A DNA stretch of 64,000 bases, from contig JAAFJG010000011.1 in assembly GCA_013298075.1 (NCBI GenBank), positions 39,509-103,508 on the forward strand, read 5' to 3'. Of the stretch, positions 1 to 8,472 are shown piece by piece (within the stretch, counting starts at the first letter, position 1; each line of letters starts with the position of its first letter). The notes under the pieces are model-generated. The model worked only from the letters and a program-made list of their open reading frames with translations. It had not been told where the DNA came from and made no database searches. The stretch is from Cytophagales bacterium. Lineage in GTDB: Bacteria > Bacteroidota > Bacteroidia > Cytophagales > Microscillaceae. A program made the translations under genes and the position numbers.

Positions 1-651
1 AAAAGTATTTAAAACACTTTTTCCTTTGCTATATTGAGCCAAAAGAGAACGATTTTCTCTTTGGTCGAGGAAAAAACCTGTTTTTTGGCTTTTTTCTAAA
101 TCAATACAAAAATCTAAATTATTTTCTTTTATCCAAATAATATTGTCTTTATAAGGTTCAGTCAGCCATTTTTGCGAACCTTTATTTTTTAGATAAATAT
201 ATTTGAAACCTAATTTTTCGAAAGATTTTTGAATGTGTGGAAATATTTTTTCAATTCCTTCACTCAAAATCTGCACAACCATCACTTCATTATATACATC
301 GGCAACAATACTCGGTAAAAAATCTCCTTCGGCGTGCAATAATCTGTACGCATTTGTATTTGAATTGAGTACATATTTTTGTCTTAATTCGAAGGCATTT
401 TTAATTTTATCAAACCAAAAATTTTCATCTAAGACGATAGGATTTTTACCAAAATAAAATAATTTGGCTGTAATTTGACTTTGTGCATCAAAAAATCCGA
501 AACCTAAAAAAGATTGTTTACTATCTCTAATTTCTATAATATCGCCTGTTTGAGCCACAGGCATTGTCAAAACTCCTCCCGAAAAAATCCAAGGATGTTG
601 TTGTAAAATTGATTTTTCTCTTTGTGGTTTGAGAACTAAAATTGGATACAT
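1..651 (-). CDS. rlmI: RlmI-like 23S rRNA cytosine-C5 methyltransferase (3' end outside window)
   Basis: The reading frame starts at the ATG at 651 and is open for 217 codons to the window edge, so the C-terminus is missing. The N-terminus looks like a PUA RNA-binding domain with HPWIFSGG near residue 23. It is followed by EGDFLPSIVADVY (about residue 103) and KTGFFLDQRENR (about residue 195), which are characteristic of the RlmI/YccW family of SAM-dependent methyltransferases that make m5C1962 in 23S rRNA. The SAM-binding Rossmann core begins only at the edge. The family assignment is from motif memory; a paralogous m5C methyltransferase of the same fold cannot be excluded. Confidence 0.8.
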   Translation of the reverse strand, partial: MYPILVLKPQREKSILQQHPWIFSGGVLTMPVAQTGDIIEIRDSKQSFLGFGFFDAQSQITAKLFYFGKNPIVLDENFWFDKIKNAFELRQKYVLNSNTNAYRLLHAEGDFLPSIVADVYNEVMVVQILSEGIEKIFPHIQKSFEKLGFKYIYLKNKGSQKWLTEPYKDNIIWIKENNLDFCIDLEKSQKTGFFLDQRENRSLLAQYSKGKSVLNTF

Positions 652-687
652 TGTATATGAATAATTGATTTTTGTATATGAAAGAAA

Positions 688-730
688 ATTACACATTCAA
701 AGTAAATTATATCTATTTTGAATGTGTAAT
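688..730 (-). terminator. Hairpin between sensor gene and rlmI
   Basis: ATTACACATTCAAA at 688-701 pairs with TTTGAATGTGTAAT at 717-730 around a 15-base loop. It lies just after the stop of the minus-strand sensor gene and before the rlmI start. The U-tract is better on the plus strand, so it may be bidirectional. Confidence 0.55.
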
Positions 731-749
731 TTTTTATTTTATTTCTATT

Positions 750-2687
750 TTATGCAAATTTATTAGCGTTCATTTCATCAAAAATGAATAAGTATTTACT
801 TATTTCCCCGTTTTGTTGTCTAATAGCAGCACAAGCCATATTTACATTGATTTTTTTATCGCCTTTTCCTTTGATAGTGCCGTATCCTTTCGAAATTTCA
901 CCTTTTGAAATAGTATCTTTGGCTACATTTATTTTTTCTATATCTGTAAATAAATAATCGATTCCCAAACCTTTCAATTCTCCGTGAGAGAACTCTAAAT
1001 TTTTTAATAATACGTCGTTGAGCATAATCATCGCAAATTTTAAATCTGTTTCGATAATCATATACGAAACCTCTAATAATTTTTGTATTTCTTTTGCTTC
1101 TCTTTGTGAAGTTTCCATCAATTCTTGGGCAGTTTGTAAAGATTCCATATTTTGCAACATTTCTTCTTCTTGTGCTTGCATTTGAAGTGCATATTGGCGT
1201 GAATCATCTAATAATTTTTGATTTTTTTCACTATTTCTTACGTTTGAGATAGAAGTAGCGATATTTTCTGCAATTTTTTCTACGAATGAAATTTCGTATG
1301 GTTCAAAAATTTTAAAAGACGCTAATTCTACTACACCATATACTTTGTCATTACTTTTCAAAGGCACAATCAAAATACAATTTGGATTTGATTCGCCTAA
1401 GCCAGAAGTAATTCTGATATATCCTTCAGGCACATCGGTCAAACAAATAGTTGCTTGCTCTTGCCAAGTTTGCCCTACTAATCCATCTCCTTGATATACT
1501 TTTTGTTGCAAATAACTTTTGTCTGTATCCCATGCGTAACACGCGGAAAGTGATAAATAAGGGTCTTTTTTAGTTTCTTCTTCTACAATAAATAATGCTC
1601 CTTGATTTCCTTTCAAATATTTCACTAAATTTGAAATTACTTTTTCAGAAAGCGTTTGTAATTCATTATTATTTTTAAGAATATCACTAAATAATACTAA
1701 ACCTTCATTTGTCCAAGTACGGATACTTTCTTCTTCTGCTACTTTTTGTAAGTTATCTTTCATACTCACTAAAGCTGTTCCTAATAGATCTTTATTACTA
1801 ATGGGTTGATAAGTTGTTTCGTATTCTCCTTTTCCGATTTGTCCTGCAAAAGTAGAAGTATTTTTTAAGTTGATAATTAGTTTATCTGCAGAAGTTGCCA
1901 TTTCACCAATTTCATCACTATTAAATTTATAATGTCTATCATCAGGAATTTCTCCTAGTCCTAATTTTACGAAAACGCTATTAATATATTTAATTGGTCT
2001 TACAATTTGTCGTCTTGTCCACCAGTTTACCATAAATCCGATAAAAATCAAACCTACTTGAAACACGATAATCAAATTACTCAAATTATTGAAAGAAGTT
2101 AATAAAATATCTTCTTTACTTTCTCTATTTTGTCTTTTTTGATTTGTCAAACCACTCAAATTAGCAATCAAAGCATCAGTTTCGGGTAGAATAATCGTAT
2201 TTAATATTTTTTCTGCTTTTTGAGATTTATCAGTTCTCATATAATCTTCGCCTTCTGCCAAGATTTCCATGATTTCTTCTTGATTTTTTTTGATATTTTC
2301 AAATTTAGTAATCGCAGAATCTAATTGTCTAATCAGCCCAAGAGATGACCATTTTTTACTCAATGCAATCAATTTATCTTTAAACTCAGGAAAATCTTCG
2401 TGTAATTTTTTGAGTGCTTTTTTATCTTGAGCACGCACATTGGTTTGTTCATACACCCAACTAAAAGTATATGCTTCTGCTTGTGTAACTTTTAGCCTAA
2501 ATTCTTCTAATTTATCAATCGAAAGATTGATAACTTTACCAATGGTTTTGGTTTGCGAAGAACTTTGGTTTAAAGTAACTAAACTAATTATTCCCATTAC
2601 AATAAACAAAATGTAAATGAAAATAAAACCTGCTATGATTTTTTGGCTGATGCTACTAAAACGAAAGAGTTGAGAAAACTTTTTCAT
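750..2687 (-). CDS. Membrane sensor protein: HAMP, GAF, coiled coil, PAS, no output domain
   Basis: A 645-residue inner-membrane sensor. A first membrane helix (about 16-38) is followed by a helical extracytoplasmic region to about 205 (4-helix-bundle type), a second membrane helix (about 206-222), a HAMP linker (about 223-280), a GAF domain (about 335-485, containing YQGDGLVGQTW and CILIVPLKSNDKVYGVVEL), a Q/E-rich coiled coil (about 490-540) and a C-terminal PAS-like domain. No histidine kinase, GGDEF or methyl-accepting signalling domain is present, so it must signal through a partner or by protein-protein contact. Such HAMP-GAF proteins are common in Cytophagales, where their targets are mostly unknown. 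The ligand cannot be deduced. Confidence 0.8.
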   Translation of the reverse strand: MKKFSQLFRFSSISQKIIAGFIFIYILFIVMGIISLVTLNQSSSQTKTIGKVINLSIDKLEEFRLKVTQAEAYTFSWVYEQTNVRAQDKKALKKLHEDFPEFKDKLIALSKKWSSLGLIRQLDSAITKFENIKKNQEEIMEILAEGEDYMRTDKSQKAEKILNTIILPETDALIANLSGLTNQKRQNRESKEDILLTSFNNLSNLIIVFQVGLIFIGFMVNWWTRRQIVRPIKYINSVFVKLGLGEIPDDRHYKFNSDEIGEMATSADKLIINLKNTSTFAGQIGKGEYETTYQPISNKDLLGTALVSMKDNLQKVAEEESIRTWTNEGLVLFSDILKNNNELQTLSEKVISNLVKYLKGNQGALFIVEEETKKDPYLSLSACYAWDTDKSYLQQKVYQGDGLVGQTWQEQATICLTDVPEGYIRITSGLGESNPNCILIVPLKSNDKVYGVVELASFKIFEPYEISFVEKIAENIATSISNVRNSEKNQKLLDDSRQYALQMQAQEEEMLQNMESLQTAQELMETSQREAKEIQKLLEVSYMIIETDLKFAMIMLNDVLLKNLEFSHGELKGLGIDYLFTDIEKINVAKDTISKGEISKGYGTIKGKGDKKINVNMACAAIRQQNGEISKYLFIFDEMNANKFA

Positions 2688-2780
2688 AAATATATTTTTA
2701 AAATATGAATATCAAACGAAATTTGCTTTTATTATTTTTTACTTTTTTATTATTTTTGCAAAATTAGTACCATAAAAAAA

Positions 2781-3320
2781 TTATCCAACTTCTTCTATCA
2801 CAAAATTATGATTGGTATAAATACAAATATCAGCCGCAATAGTTAAACTTTCCTTTACCATTTCTGCTGCGCTCAAGTGCGAAGCATGTTTTTTGAGTGA
2901 TAAAGCCGCTGCTTGTGCGTACATACTGCCTGAGCCAATGGTCGCTACATCGGTATCTGGCTCCAACACATCACCCGTACCCGAAACGATTAAAATTTCT
3001 TCTTTATTGACCACGATTAACATTGCTTCTAATTGTCTTAAATATTTATCAGTACGCCATTCTTTTGCCAATTCGATGGCTGCCCGTTTCATATTTTGTC
3101 CGTGTGAGGCTAATTTATCTTCAAATTTTGCTAATAAAGTAAAAGCATCGGCGGTTGAGCCTGCAAAACCTGCGACAATACTTCCATTGCCAATTTTACG
3201 AATTTTTTTTACATTACTTTTCGCAATCGTGTTGCCCATTGTGGCTTGTCCGTCTGCTCCTATGGCTACTTTTCCGTTATGTCTTACTGCACAAACAGTC
3301 GTTGAATGAATTATTTGCAT
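2781..3320 (-). CDS. hslV: HslV, peptidase subunit of the HslUV (ClpQY) protease
   Basis: A 179-residue N-terminal-nucleophile threonine peptidase. Alignment by eye to E. coli HslV puts the catalytic threonine at residue 7 (TTVCAVRHNG), so six residues would be removed as a propeptide, as is usual in Bacteroidota. GADGQATMGNT, VKKIRKI and VAGFAGSTADAFTL are conserved family segments, as is GSGSMYAQAAA. It forms the proteolytic double ring that works with the HslU ATPase; hslU is not adjacent, so the two subunits are encoded apart. A good -7 element lies at 3340-3347, suggesting that it has its own promoter. Confidence 0.95.
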   Translation of the reverse strand: MQIIHSTTVCAVRHNGKVAIGADGQATMGNTIAKSNVKKIRKIGNGSIVAGFAGSTADAFTLLAKFEDKLASHGQNMKRAAIELAKEWRTDKYLRQLEAMLIVVNKEEILIVSGTGDVLEPDTDVATIGSGSMYAQAAALSLKKHASHLSAAEMVKESLTIAADICIYTNHNFVIEEVG

Positions 3321-3339
3321 TTTTAGGGTATTTTTTATG

Positions 3340-3347
3340 CAAAGATA
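3340..3347 (-). promoter_or_regulatory. -7 element (TATCTTTG) of hslV
   Basis: On the minus strand TATCTTTG matches the Bacteroidota consensus TAnnTTTG and lies 20 bases before the hslV ATG. No clear TTG -33 box is seen. Confidence 0.6.
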
Positions 3348-3457
3348 TATTTTTTTTCGAATAAAAAAAAAGTTATCTTTATTTTTTTGTGATTTATGGT
3401 AAAATTTAAGTAATTTTTAGACGTTGAATAAATATTTTCTAAACTAAAAAAAATAAA

Positions 3458-3489
3458 TTTGGAAAATAAAGAAAAATATGGTATATTTG
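3458..3489 (+). promoter_or_regulatory. Promoter of the cNMP-binding protein gene
   Basis: TTTG at 3458-3461, a 20-base spacer, then TATATTTG at 3482-3489. This fits the Bacteroidota primary-sigma promoter pattern. The start codon follows 60 bases downstream. Confidence 0.65.
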
Positions 3490-3549
3490 CATTATAGTTT
3501 TTTTTTACGAACGAATATAATCAACATTCACTCAAAATCAGCCTAAAAA

Positions 3550-4080
3550 ATGTTTTCTTTTAAGCGTAAGTTTTCAGCCATAGAAATTGAATTATTAAAT
3601 TTTCTACAAAATGTACGATTGTTTCAAGATTTATCTGATACACAAAAATTATCATTTGCTACTTATTTACATATTCGGAGTTATAAACAAAATGAAGTCG
3701 TTTTTTTTAGAAATGATCCAAGTCAAGCGTTATATCTTATCAAAGAAGGAAAATTAAGTTTAGAATTGGATATTAAAGAACATTTTGAATCGGTTATTCA
3801 ATTAGAAACTTTTGCTTCTTTTGGGCATAATTCACTTTTACCAAAAACAAAACGCATTTTTAATGCCTTTGTAATTTCACCTCTATGTCAGATTTATGTG
3901 TTACCCCAAGTCAATATTACTGATGTTTTTAAAAGAAATCCTGAGATAAAAGCACAAGTTTTAGAAAATTTAAGTTGTATTTATAATCAAAATTTATATG
4001 ATTTATGCAAAATATATAGGGAAAAACAAGGTTTTTTTGAACTAAACGAAATGTTTATGAATGTAGTTTGGGGAACATAA
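3550..4080 (+). CDS. Stand-alone cyclic-nucleotide-binding-domain protein
   Basis: A 176-residue cytoplasmic protein. Residues about 18-125 fit the double-stranded beta-helix of Crp/Fnr sensors (VRLFQDLSDTQKLSF, IRSYKQNEVVFFRNDPSQALYLIKEGKLSL), but the phosphate-binding cassette is degenerate and there is no helix-turn-helix after it; the tail is helical and rich in Leu, Tyr and Asn. It is therefore not a DNA-binding Crp relative but a free sensor/adaptor domain, a type frequent in Bacteroidota. It is the only plus-strand gene in its neighbourhood and has its own promoter. The ligand is unknown and the protein may bind no nucleotide. Confidence 0.75.
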   Translation: MFSFKRKFSAIEIELLNFLQNVRLFQDLSDTQKLSFATYLHIRSYKQNEVVFFRNDPSQALYLIKEGKLSLELDIKEHFESVIQLETFASFGHNSLLPKTKRIFNAFVISPLCQIYVLPQVNITDVFKRNPEIKAQVLENLSCIYNQNLYDLCKIYREKQGFFELNEMFMNVVWGT

Positions 4081-4230
4081 TATTAAAAAAAACGAGATTA
4101 AAATAATAATAGAGTTTTTTAAATGGTAGCCAAAAATTGACAAAAATCATTAAAAATTTGAGAAAAAAGAAAAAAAAATCCGTATTAATCCGCTAAATTC
4201 GTGTTATCTATGTGCTAAAATCTCTTTCAT
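4081..4230. other. Non-coding stretch with dispersed repeat R2
   Basis: This is A/T-rich spacer. From about 4174 to 4231 it holds a sequence (core CCGCTAAATTCGTGTTATCT) that recurs at 47335-47395 and, degraded, at 27203-27245. Nothing codes here. Confidence 0.6.
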
Positions 4231-4231
4231 T
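4174..4231 (+). repeat. Dispersed repeat R2, copy 1
   Basis: Shares CCGCTAAATTCGTGTTATCT and the following GTGCTAAAAT...TTTCATT with the copy at 47335-47395. The related phrase AATCAGCGTTATCCGCGTGC occurs at 27217-27236. It is a short non-coding family of unknown origin. Confidence 0.6.
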
Positions 4232-4737
4232 TAAAAAATACTATTATATAAAAATAGAAAAACATCAACACTCACATTTTCTCTATTTCCATGTGCTATT
4301 TTATTTCTTTTATCTAATAACATTTCAATAACAGTTTTTTCTTTTCCTTCATAAAAAGAATAATCAAAGCCTAATTTTTTAATAATCTCTTTCAAAACAT
4401 CTACTTTTAAATTAGATTTTGTATCTATTTCATCAACTAAAAAAGTTGCCTTTTCATTACTATTTAGAAAGGTAATTATATCTTGAAGTGTTTCGAATTT
4501 AGTTTGTTCTATTGTTTTAAACTTCTTTTTAAGTGTTAATGCAACAATATTATCTTTTAATAATGAAATATTTTTTCCTAAAAATTCAATATAACTTAAA
4601 TAAGCGGTTCCCGAATTTTTTTACAAAACCTTCCCATTGAGCATATAAATAAGGAATGGCTAATCGTACTAAAAATTCTGAATTTTTACTATTATCATCT
4701 ACCAATTTTTTTAAGGTTATTAAATCTATTTGGTTCT
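4231..4737 (-). pseudogene. Broken HEPN-domain (MAE_28990/MAE_18760-like) gene
   Basis: Read on the minus strand, two frames together give one protein. The first part has LVRLAIPYLYAQWEGFVKK. After a run of seven A residues (plus-strand T-run 4616-4622) the frame shifts and continues as SGTAYLSYIEFLGKN and ends with EMLLDKRNKIAHGNRENVS. RNKIAH fits the R-x4-H signature of HEPN ribonucleases, and the YAQWEGFVK helix is typical of the MAE_28990/MAE_18760 family. Removing one A restores a continuous frame. The 5' end is lost: an in-frame stop lies just upstream, inside mobile-like element copy A, which abuts the gene remnant. HEPN proteins are usually toxins or defence RNases. A sequencing error could explain the frameshift but not the missing start. 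Confidence 0.7.
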
Positions 4738-4945
4738 TAGAAAATTATTGCGGAGATAATTTTGTTCTATTATGAATAATCATTTATTTTGAAAATATAG
4801 AAAAATATTAATCTGAAAAATACAAAAATTTCGGATAGAGCCAACGATTAAATTGTATATTATCCTCCAGATAAATCTGGAGGCAATTCAAAAAACACAT
4901 TTCAAAAAATATATTTTCATTTTCCACACAAACTTCCCAATAACC
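4732..4945 (-). repeat. MITE/REP-like element, copy A (full length)
   Basis: A 214-bp element bounded by GGTTCTTAGAAAATTATTGC on the left and ...TTCCCAATAACC on the right, which are inverted copies of each other. It contains the palindrome CCTCCAGATAAATCTGGAGG (4864-4883). It lies between the 5'-truncated HEPN remnant and the stop codon of the acyltransferase gene, 8 bases from the latter. It has no coding capacity. See the corresponding finding for the whole family. Confidence 0.8.
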
Positions 4946-4952
4946 AAAAATC

Positions 4953-6758
4953 CTAAAACTGAAAATAAATAAAAGGTTGTGTTTCGGCAGTTCTTGCTTG
5001 ATACAACAAAACAATCACCAAAGTTATGAGTAATGCTTTGCCAATATCAGGAATTTTTCCAAATATATTTTGAGCCGAAATTTTGAAATGTTTAGGAAGC
5101 CAATGTAATAAATAACCCAATAACATCAAACCAAAAACTATCGAATAACCTGACACAATTTGTGGAAATATATGTGCATTGAAAGAAAAAGCCATTTTTT
5201 CTAACATCAAATTAACCGTTGATAAGTCTTTCGCTCTGAAAAATATCCAACAAAAACAAACAAAATGAAAGGTAATAAATTGTCCAATAAATTTCCTAAA
5301 ACCTATTATTTTTGTATTTTTTGAGGCTGTGCTATCCATATATAATTTATGAACCGCTAATGCTACGCCATGCAAAGCACCCCAAATAATAAAAAGAGAA
5401 CTTGCTCCGTGCCAAAGTCCGCCCAAAAGCATCGTGATTGTTAAATTAGCATACGTAGTAACTGCATTTTTTAAGTTTGGTTTTATCAATAATAATAATT
5501 GAAAAATAAACATAAAACTTAAACCTACTACAGAATAAATTTGTCGTTCTATTCCCAAATAAATAATTAAACTGAGTATAAAAGGTACATTTATCCACGC
5601 CACAAATTTTAATTTACTGAATAAATAAATTGCCCAAATTAAAATAATAATCGTGATAAAAACACCATTTTGAGCGTTTATTCCTATTTTATATCCATCT
5701 GCAAACCATAAACTATACAACACAATCGGCAAACTCATATATGTAAAAATCGATGCACCACGATTGCCACCCAAAGGAATATACAAATAATCTCGCAACC
5801 AACTCGATAAAGAAATATGCCATCTCCTCCAAAATTCTGTGATGCTCGCAGACACATAAGGCGAGTCAAAATTAAGATTTAATTTGAAACCTAACAACAA
5901 AGATAAACCTATCGCAATATCTGTATAACCCGAAAAATCACAATAAATTTGCAACGCATAACCATATACGCCCAATAAAACTTCGATGCCCGAAAATGCC
6001 GTAGGATTTTCAAAAATTCTATCTACAAAATTGGTAGAAAGATAATCAGAAATCAACATTTTTTTTATCAATCCATTGATTATCAAGAAAATAGCGTGAT
6101 TATATTCGGCTTTGGTGAGTTCGTATTTACTATAAATTTGTGGGATAAAATCCGAAGCACGCACAATCGGACCTGCCACTAATTGTGGAAAATAAGTTAC
6201 AAAAAAAGCAAAATCAATGATATTTTTAGTGGGTGCTAATTCTTTTTTATAAATATCAATCGAATAACTTAATGTTTGAAAAGTATAAAAAGAGATACCA
6301 ACAGGCAAAATTATTTTATCTACTACCAAATTGGACGCAAATAATTGATTGCAAGCCAACGCTAAATAATCTAATAATTGAATATTGGTTTGAAAAGTTT
6401 GGTTGAATGTATCGGTGAAAAAATAGGCGTATTTATAATAGGCTAATAAACCTAAATTAACCACTAAACTCGCCACTAATAACCATAATCGCTTGCCTTT
6501 GTGTTCGGTTTTGTGCAATGCCCAGCCTATTCCATAATCTAAAACGGTGGAAAAAACGAGCAGAAAGAAAAAATATCCGCCTGATTTATAATAAAAATAA
6601 AGACTAAATACGGTTAAAAATAAATTTCGCCAAAAAATACGACTATGTAAAAATTGATACGCAATAATAATCAATGCAAACCAAAACCAAAACAAACCTG
6701 TCGTAAAAATAAGTGGTTCTTTTGGATTATAAATCCAAAGATTTTCCCAAAAAGTCAT
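4953..6758 (-). CDS. MBOAT-family membrane-bound O-acyltransferase (AlgI-like)
   Basis: A 601-residue polytopic membrane protein with at least ten hydrophobic segments. The core carries FWRRWHISLSSWLRDYLYIP, the AlgI/DltB signature, and LLGGLWHGASSLFIIWGALH with the conserved catalytic histidine of MBOAT enzymes (about residue 450). PVGISFYTFQTLSYSIDIY is another family hallmark. It would transfer acetyl or another acyl group to an extracellular polysaccharide or other envelope glycan, normally with an SGNH/AlgJ-type partner, which is not beside it. Its 3' end abuts mobile-like element copy A. The substrate cannot be inferred from context. Confidence 0.9.
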   Translation of the reverse strand: MTFWENLWIYNPKEPLIFTTGLFWFWFALIIIAYQFLHSRIFWRNLFLTVFSLYFYYKSGGYFFFLLVFSTVLDYGIGWALHKTEHKGKRLWLLVASLVVNLGLLAYYKYAYFFTDTFNQTFQTNIQLLDYLALACNQLFASNLVVDKIILPVGISFYTFQTLSYSIDIYKKELAPTKNIIDFAFFVTYFPQLVAGPIVRASDFIPQIYSKYELTKAEYNHAIFLIINGLIKKMLISDYLSTNFVDRIFENPTAFSGIEVLLGVYGYALQIYCDFSGYTDIAIGLSLLLGFKLNLNFDSPYVSASITEFWRRWHISLSSWLRDYLYIPLGGNRGASIFTYMSLPIVLYSLWFADGYKIGINAQNGVFITIIILIWAIYLFSKLKFVAWINVPFILSLIIYLGIERQIYSVVGLSFMFIFQLLLLIKPNLKNAVTTYANLTITMLLGGLWHGASSLFIIWGALHGVALAVHKLYMDSTASKNTKIIGFRKFIGQFITFHFVCFCWIFFRAKDLSTVNLMLEKMAFSFNAHIFPQIVSGYSIVFGLMLLGYLLHWLPKHFKISAQNIFGKIPDIGKALLITLVIVLLYQARTAETQPFIYFQF

Positions 6759-6867
6759 AATAAATACTAATTTTCAAAGATGAGTTTCAAAAATATAAGC
6801 TGTTAAATATAATAAGTTGCAAAAGTAATAAAAATATTTTACAAAAATATAATGCAAAACTTATTTT

Positions 6868-7584
6868 TTAAAAGGCTAATAAATTCTTCATCGATAAAAT
6901 TCCTTTTTTGTCTTTTGAAAACTCGGCTGCTATCACCGCACCCAACGCAAAACCTTTTCGAGAATGGGCTGTATGTTTTATTTCAATAGTATCTTCTTCT
7001 GAGGTATAAAAAATGGTATGCGTTCCCGCCACATTCGCCTCACGCACAGAAATAATAGGCAATTCGTCTGCTATATTTGTTTCTCCTTTTGTCCATTTTG
7101 ATTTTTGAGAAAGAGCCGATAACATTCCTTCAGCCAAAGTAATGGCAGTTCCGCTTGGTGTATCTTTTTTTTCTGTGTGATGAATTTCCTCGATATATGA
7201 ATTATAGTTTGGAAAATTGTTCATCAAATCTGCTAATTTTTGATTGAGATGAAAAAAAATATTTACGCCCACACTAAAATTAGACGCATAAAAAAGCGTT
7301 CCATGTTGGTTTTCGCAAGCATTTTTTACATTTTCCCATTCATGATGCCAACCTGTTGTACCTGATACCACAGGAATATTTTTTTCAAAACATTTCAAAA
7401 TATTATTGACAGCACTTTCTGGTTGCGTAAATTCGATGGCTATATCGGTATTGTTAAGATTGATTTTTTCAAAATCAGATTTATTATCTTCTCCAATTTT
7501 ATAACTAATGCTATGCCCACGTTCCAAAGCAATACTTTCTATTACTTTTCCCATTTTTCCGTAGCCAATCAATGCAATTTTCAT
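6868..7584 (-). CDS. dapB: 4-hydroxy-tetrahydrodipicolinate reductase
   Basis: A 238-residue NAD(P)H-dependent reductase of the diaminopimelate/lysine pathway, converting 4-hydroxy-tetrahydrodipicolinate to tetrahydrodipicolinate. GYGKMGKVIE is the Rossmann glycine motif, VVSGTTGW the cofactor loop, and IEEIHHTEKKDTPSGTA the catalytic and substrate-binding segment with paired histidines and Lys. The length is typical for the short Bacteroidota type. It follows the exonuclease gene by 28 bases and is probably the last gene of a cmk-exonuclease-dapB transcript. Confidence 0.95.
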   Translation of the reverse strand: MKIALIGYGKMGKVIESIALERGHSISYKIGEDNKSDFEKINLNNTDIAIEFTQPESAVNNILKCFEKNIPVVSGTTGWHHEWENVKNACENQHGTLFYASNFSVGVNIFFHLNQKLADLMNNFPNYNSYIEEIHHTEKKDTPSGTAITLAEGMLSALSQKSKWTKGETNIADELPIISVREANVAGTHTIFYTSEEDTIEIKHTAHSRKGFALGAVIAAEFSKDKKGILSMKNLLAF

Positions 7585-7612
7585 TTTTTTATGTATATTA
7601 TTTGATTAAAAT

Positions 7613-8425
7613 TTACTTATTTAATTTTGCAGCACGCAATTTAATTTGTGTTAATTTTCTTTTCGTATCCAAAGGAAAATCACCATTCATCATCCATTCA
7701 TAATAAGTAGGTTCTTTTTTAAGTGCGTCCAAAACAGGAATATTTTTATGTTTTCCAAAGTTAAAAACCTCAATTCCTTGTGCATTAAAAATCATTCTTT
7801 GTGCAAAATCAACCATTTTTGCAGCCGTTAATTCGTGCAAAACATTCATATCATTTTGGACAGGATTATATTCTTTTCCATTGTGGTCTTTCAAAATTAC
7901 TCCTTCATAATGGTCTATTTGTGCGTTCAAAACCTCAAAAGTCGCTATCGTGTCCGCTTCCGCAGTGTGTGCATCTTCTAAATCCTTTTTGCAATAAAAT
8001 TTATACGCAGCCGACAAATTTCTTGGCTCCATCAAATGATAAATTCTTTGTGCATCAACAATTTTTCTATTGCCCACTTCAAAATCTATACCTGCTCTCA
8101 AAAATTCTTCAACTAACATTGGCACATCAAATCTAAGAATATTAAAGCCCGCCAAATCACAACCTTCGATAAATTGTGCCAACGATTTGGCTACTTGTTT
8201 AAAAGTTGATTCGTCTTTTACATCATCATCATAAATTCCATGAATTAAACTTGATTCGATTGGAATAGGCATTTCAGGGTTTATTTTGCGTGTTTTTTGT
8301 ATGACTTCTCCGTTGGGCATCGCTTTCAAAAATGATAATTCTACGATTCTATCTTTTGAAATATTGATACCTGTTGTTTCTAAATCAAAACAAACAAGAG
8401 GAGTTTTTAATTTTAATGAGTGCAT
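7613..8425 (-). CDS. DnaQ-like 3'-5' exonuclease
   Basis: A 270-residue protein with an N-terminal DEDD exonuclease domain: CFDLETTGINISKDRIVELS carries ExoI (D and E), FNILRFDVPML ExoII, and DAHTAEADTIATFEVL the ExoIII H-x4-D arrangement, so it is a DEDDh enzyme. A C-terminal region from about residue 205 (VFNFGKHKNIPVLDAL... YYEWMMNGDFPLDTKRKL) resembles the small domain seen in Bacteroidota exonucleases annotated as DNA polymerase III epsilon-like. It probably acts in DNA repair or RNA trimming; the replicative epsilon role is unproven. It sits between cmk and dapB with short gaps. Confidence 0.85.
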   Translation of the reverse strand: MHSLKLKTPLVCFDLETTGINISKDRIVELSFLKAMPNGEVIQKTRKINPEMPIPIESSLIHGIYDDDVKDESTFKQVAKSLAQFIEGCDLAGFNILRFDVPMLVEEFLRAGIDFEVGNRKIVDAQRIYHLMEPRNLSAAYKFYCKKDLEDAHTAEADTIATFEVLNAQIDHYEGVILKDHNGKEYNPVQNDMNVLHELTAAKMVDFAQRMIFNAQGIEVFNFGKHKNIPVLDALKKEPTYYEWMMNGDFPLDTKRKLTQIKLRAAKLNK

Positions 8426-8472
8426 TTTTAAGGGGAATTTAGTTTGAATGAAAGTTAAAGTTAAATTAAAAT

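Noticed and set aside
4808..5014. 68-codon minus-strand frame over element copy A
   Set aside because: It runs from the acyltransferase 3' end across the non-coding element; composition and position show no sign of a gene.
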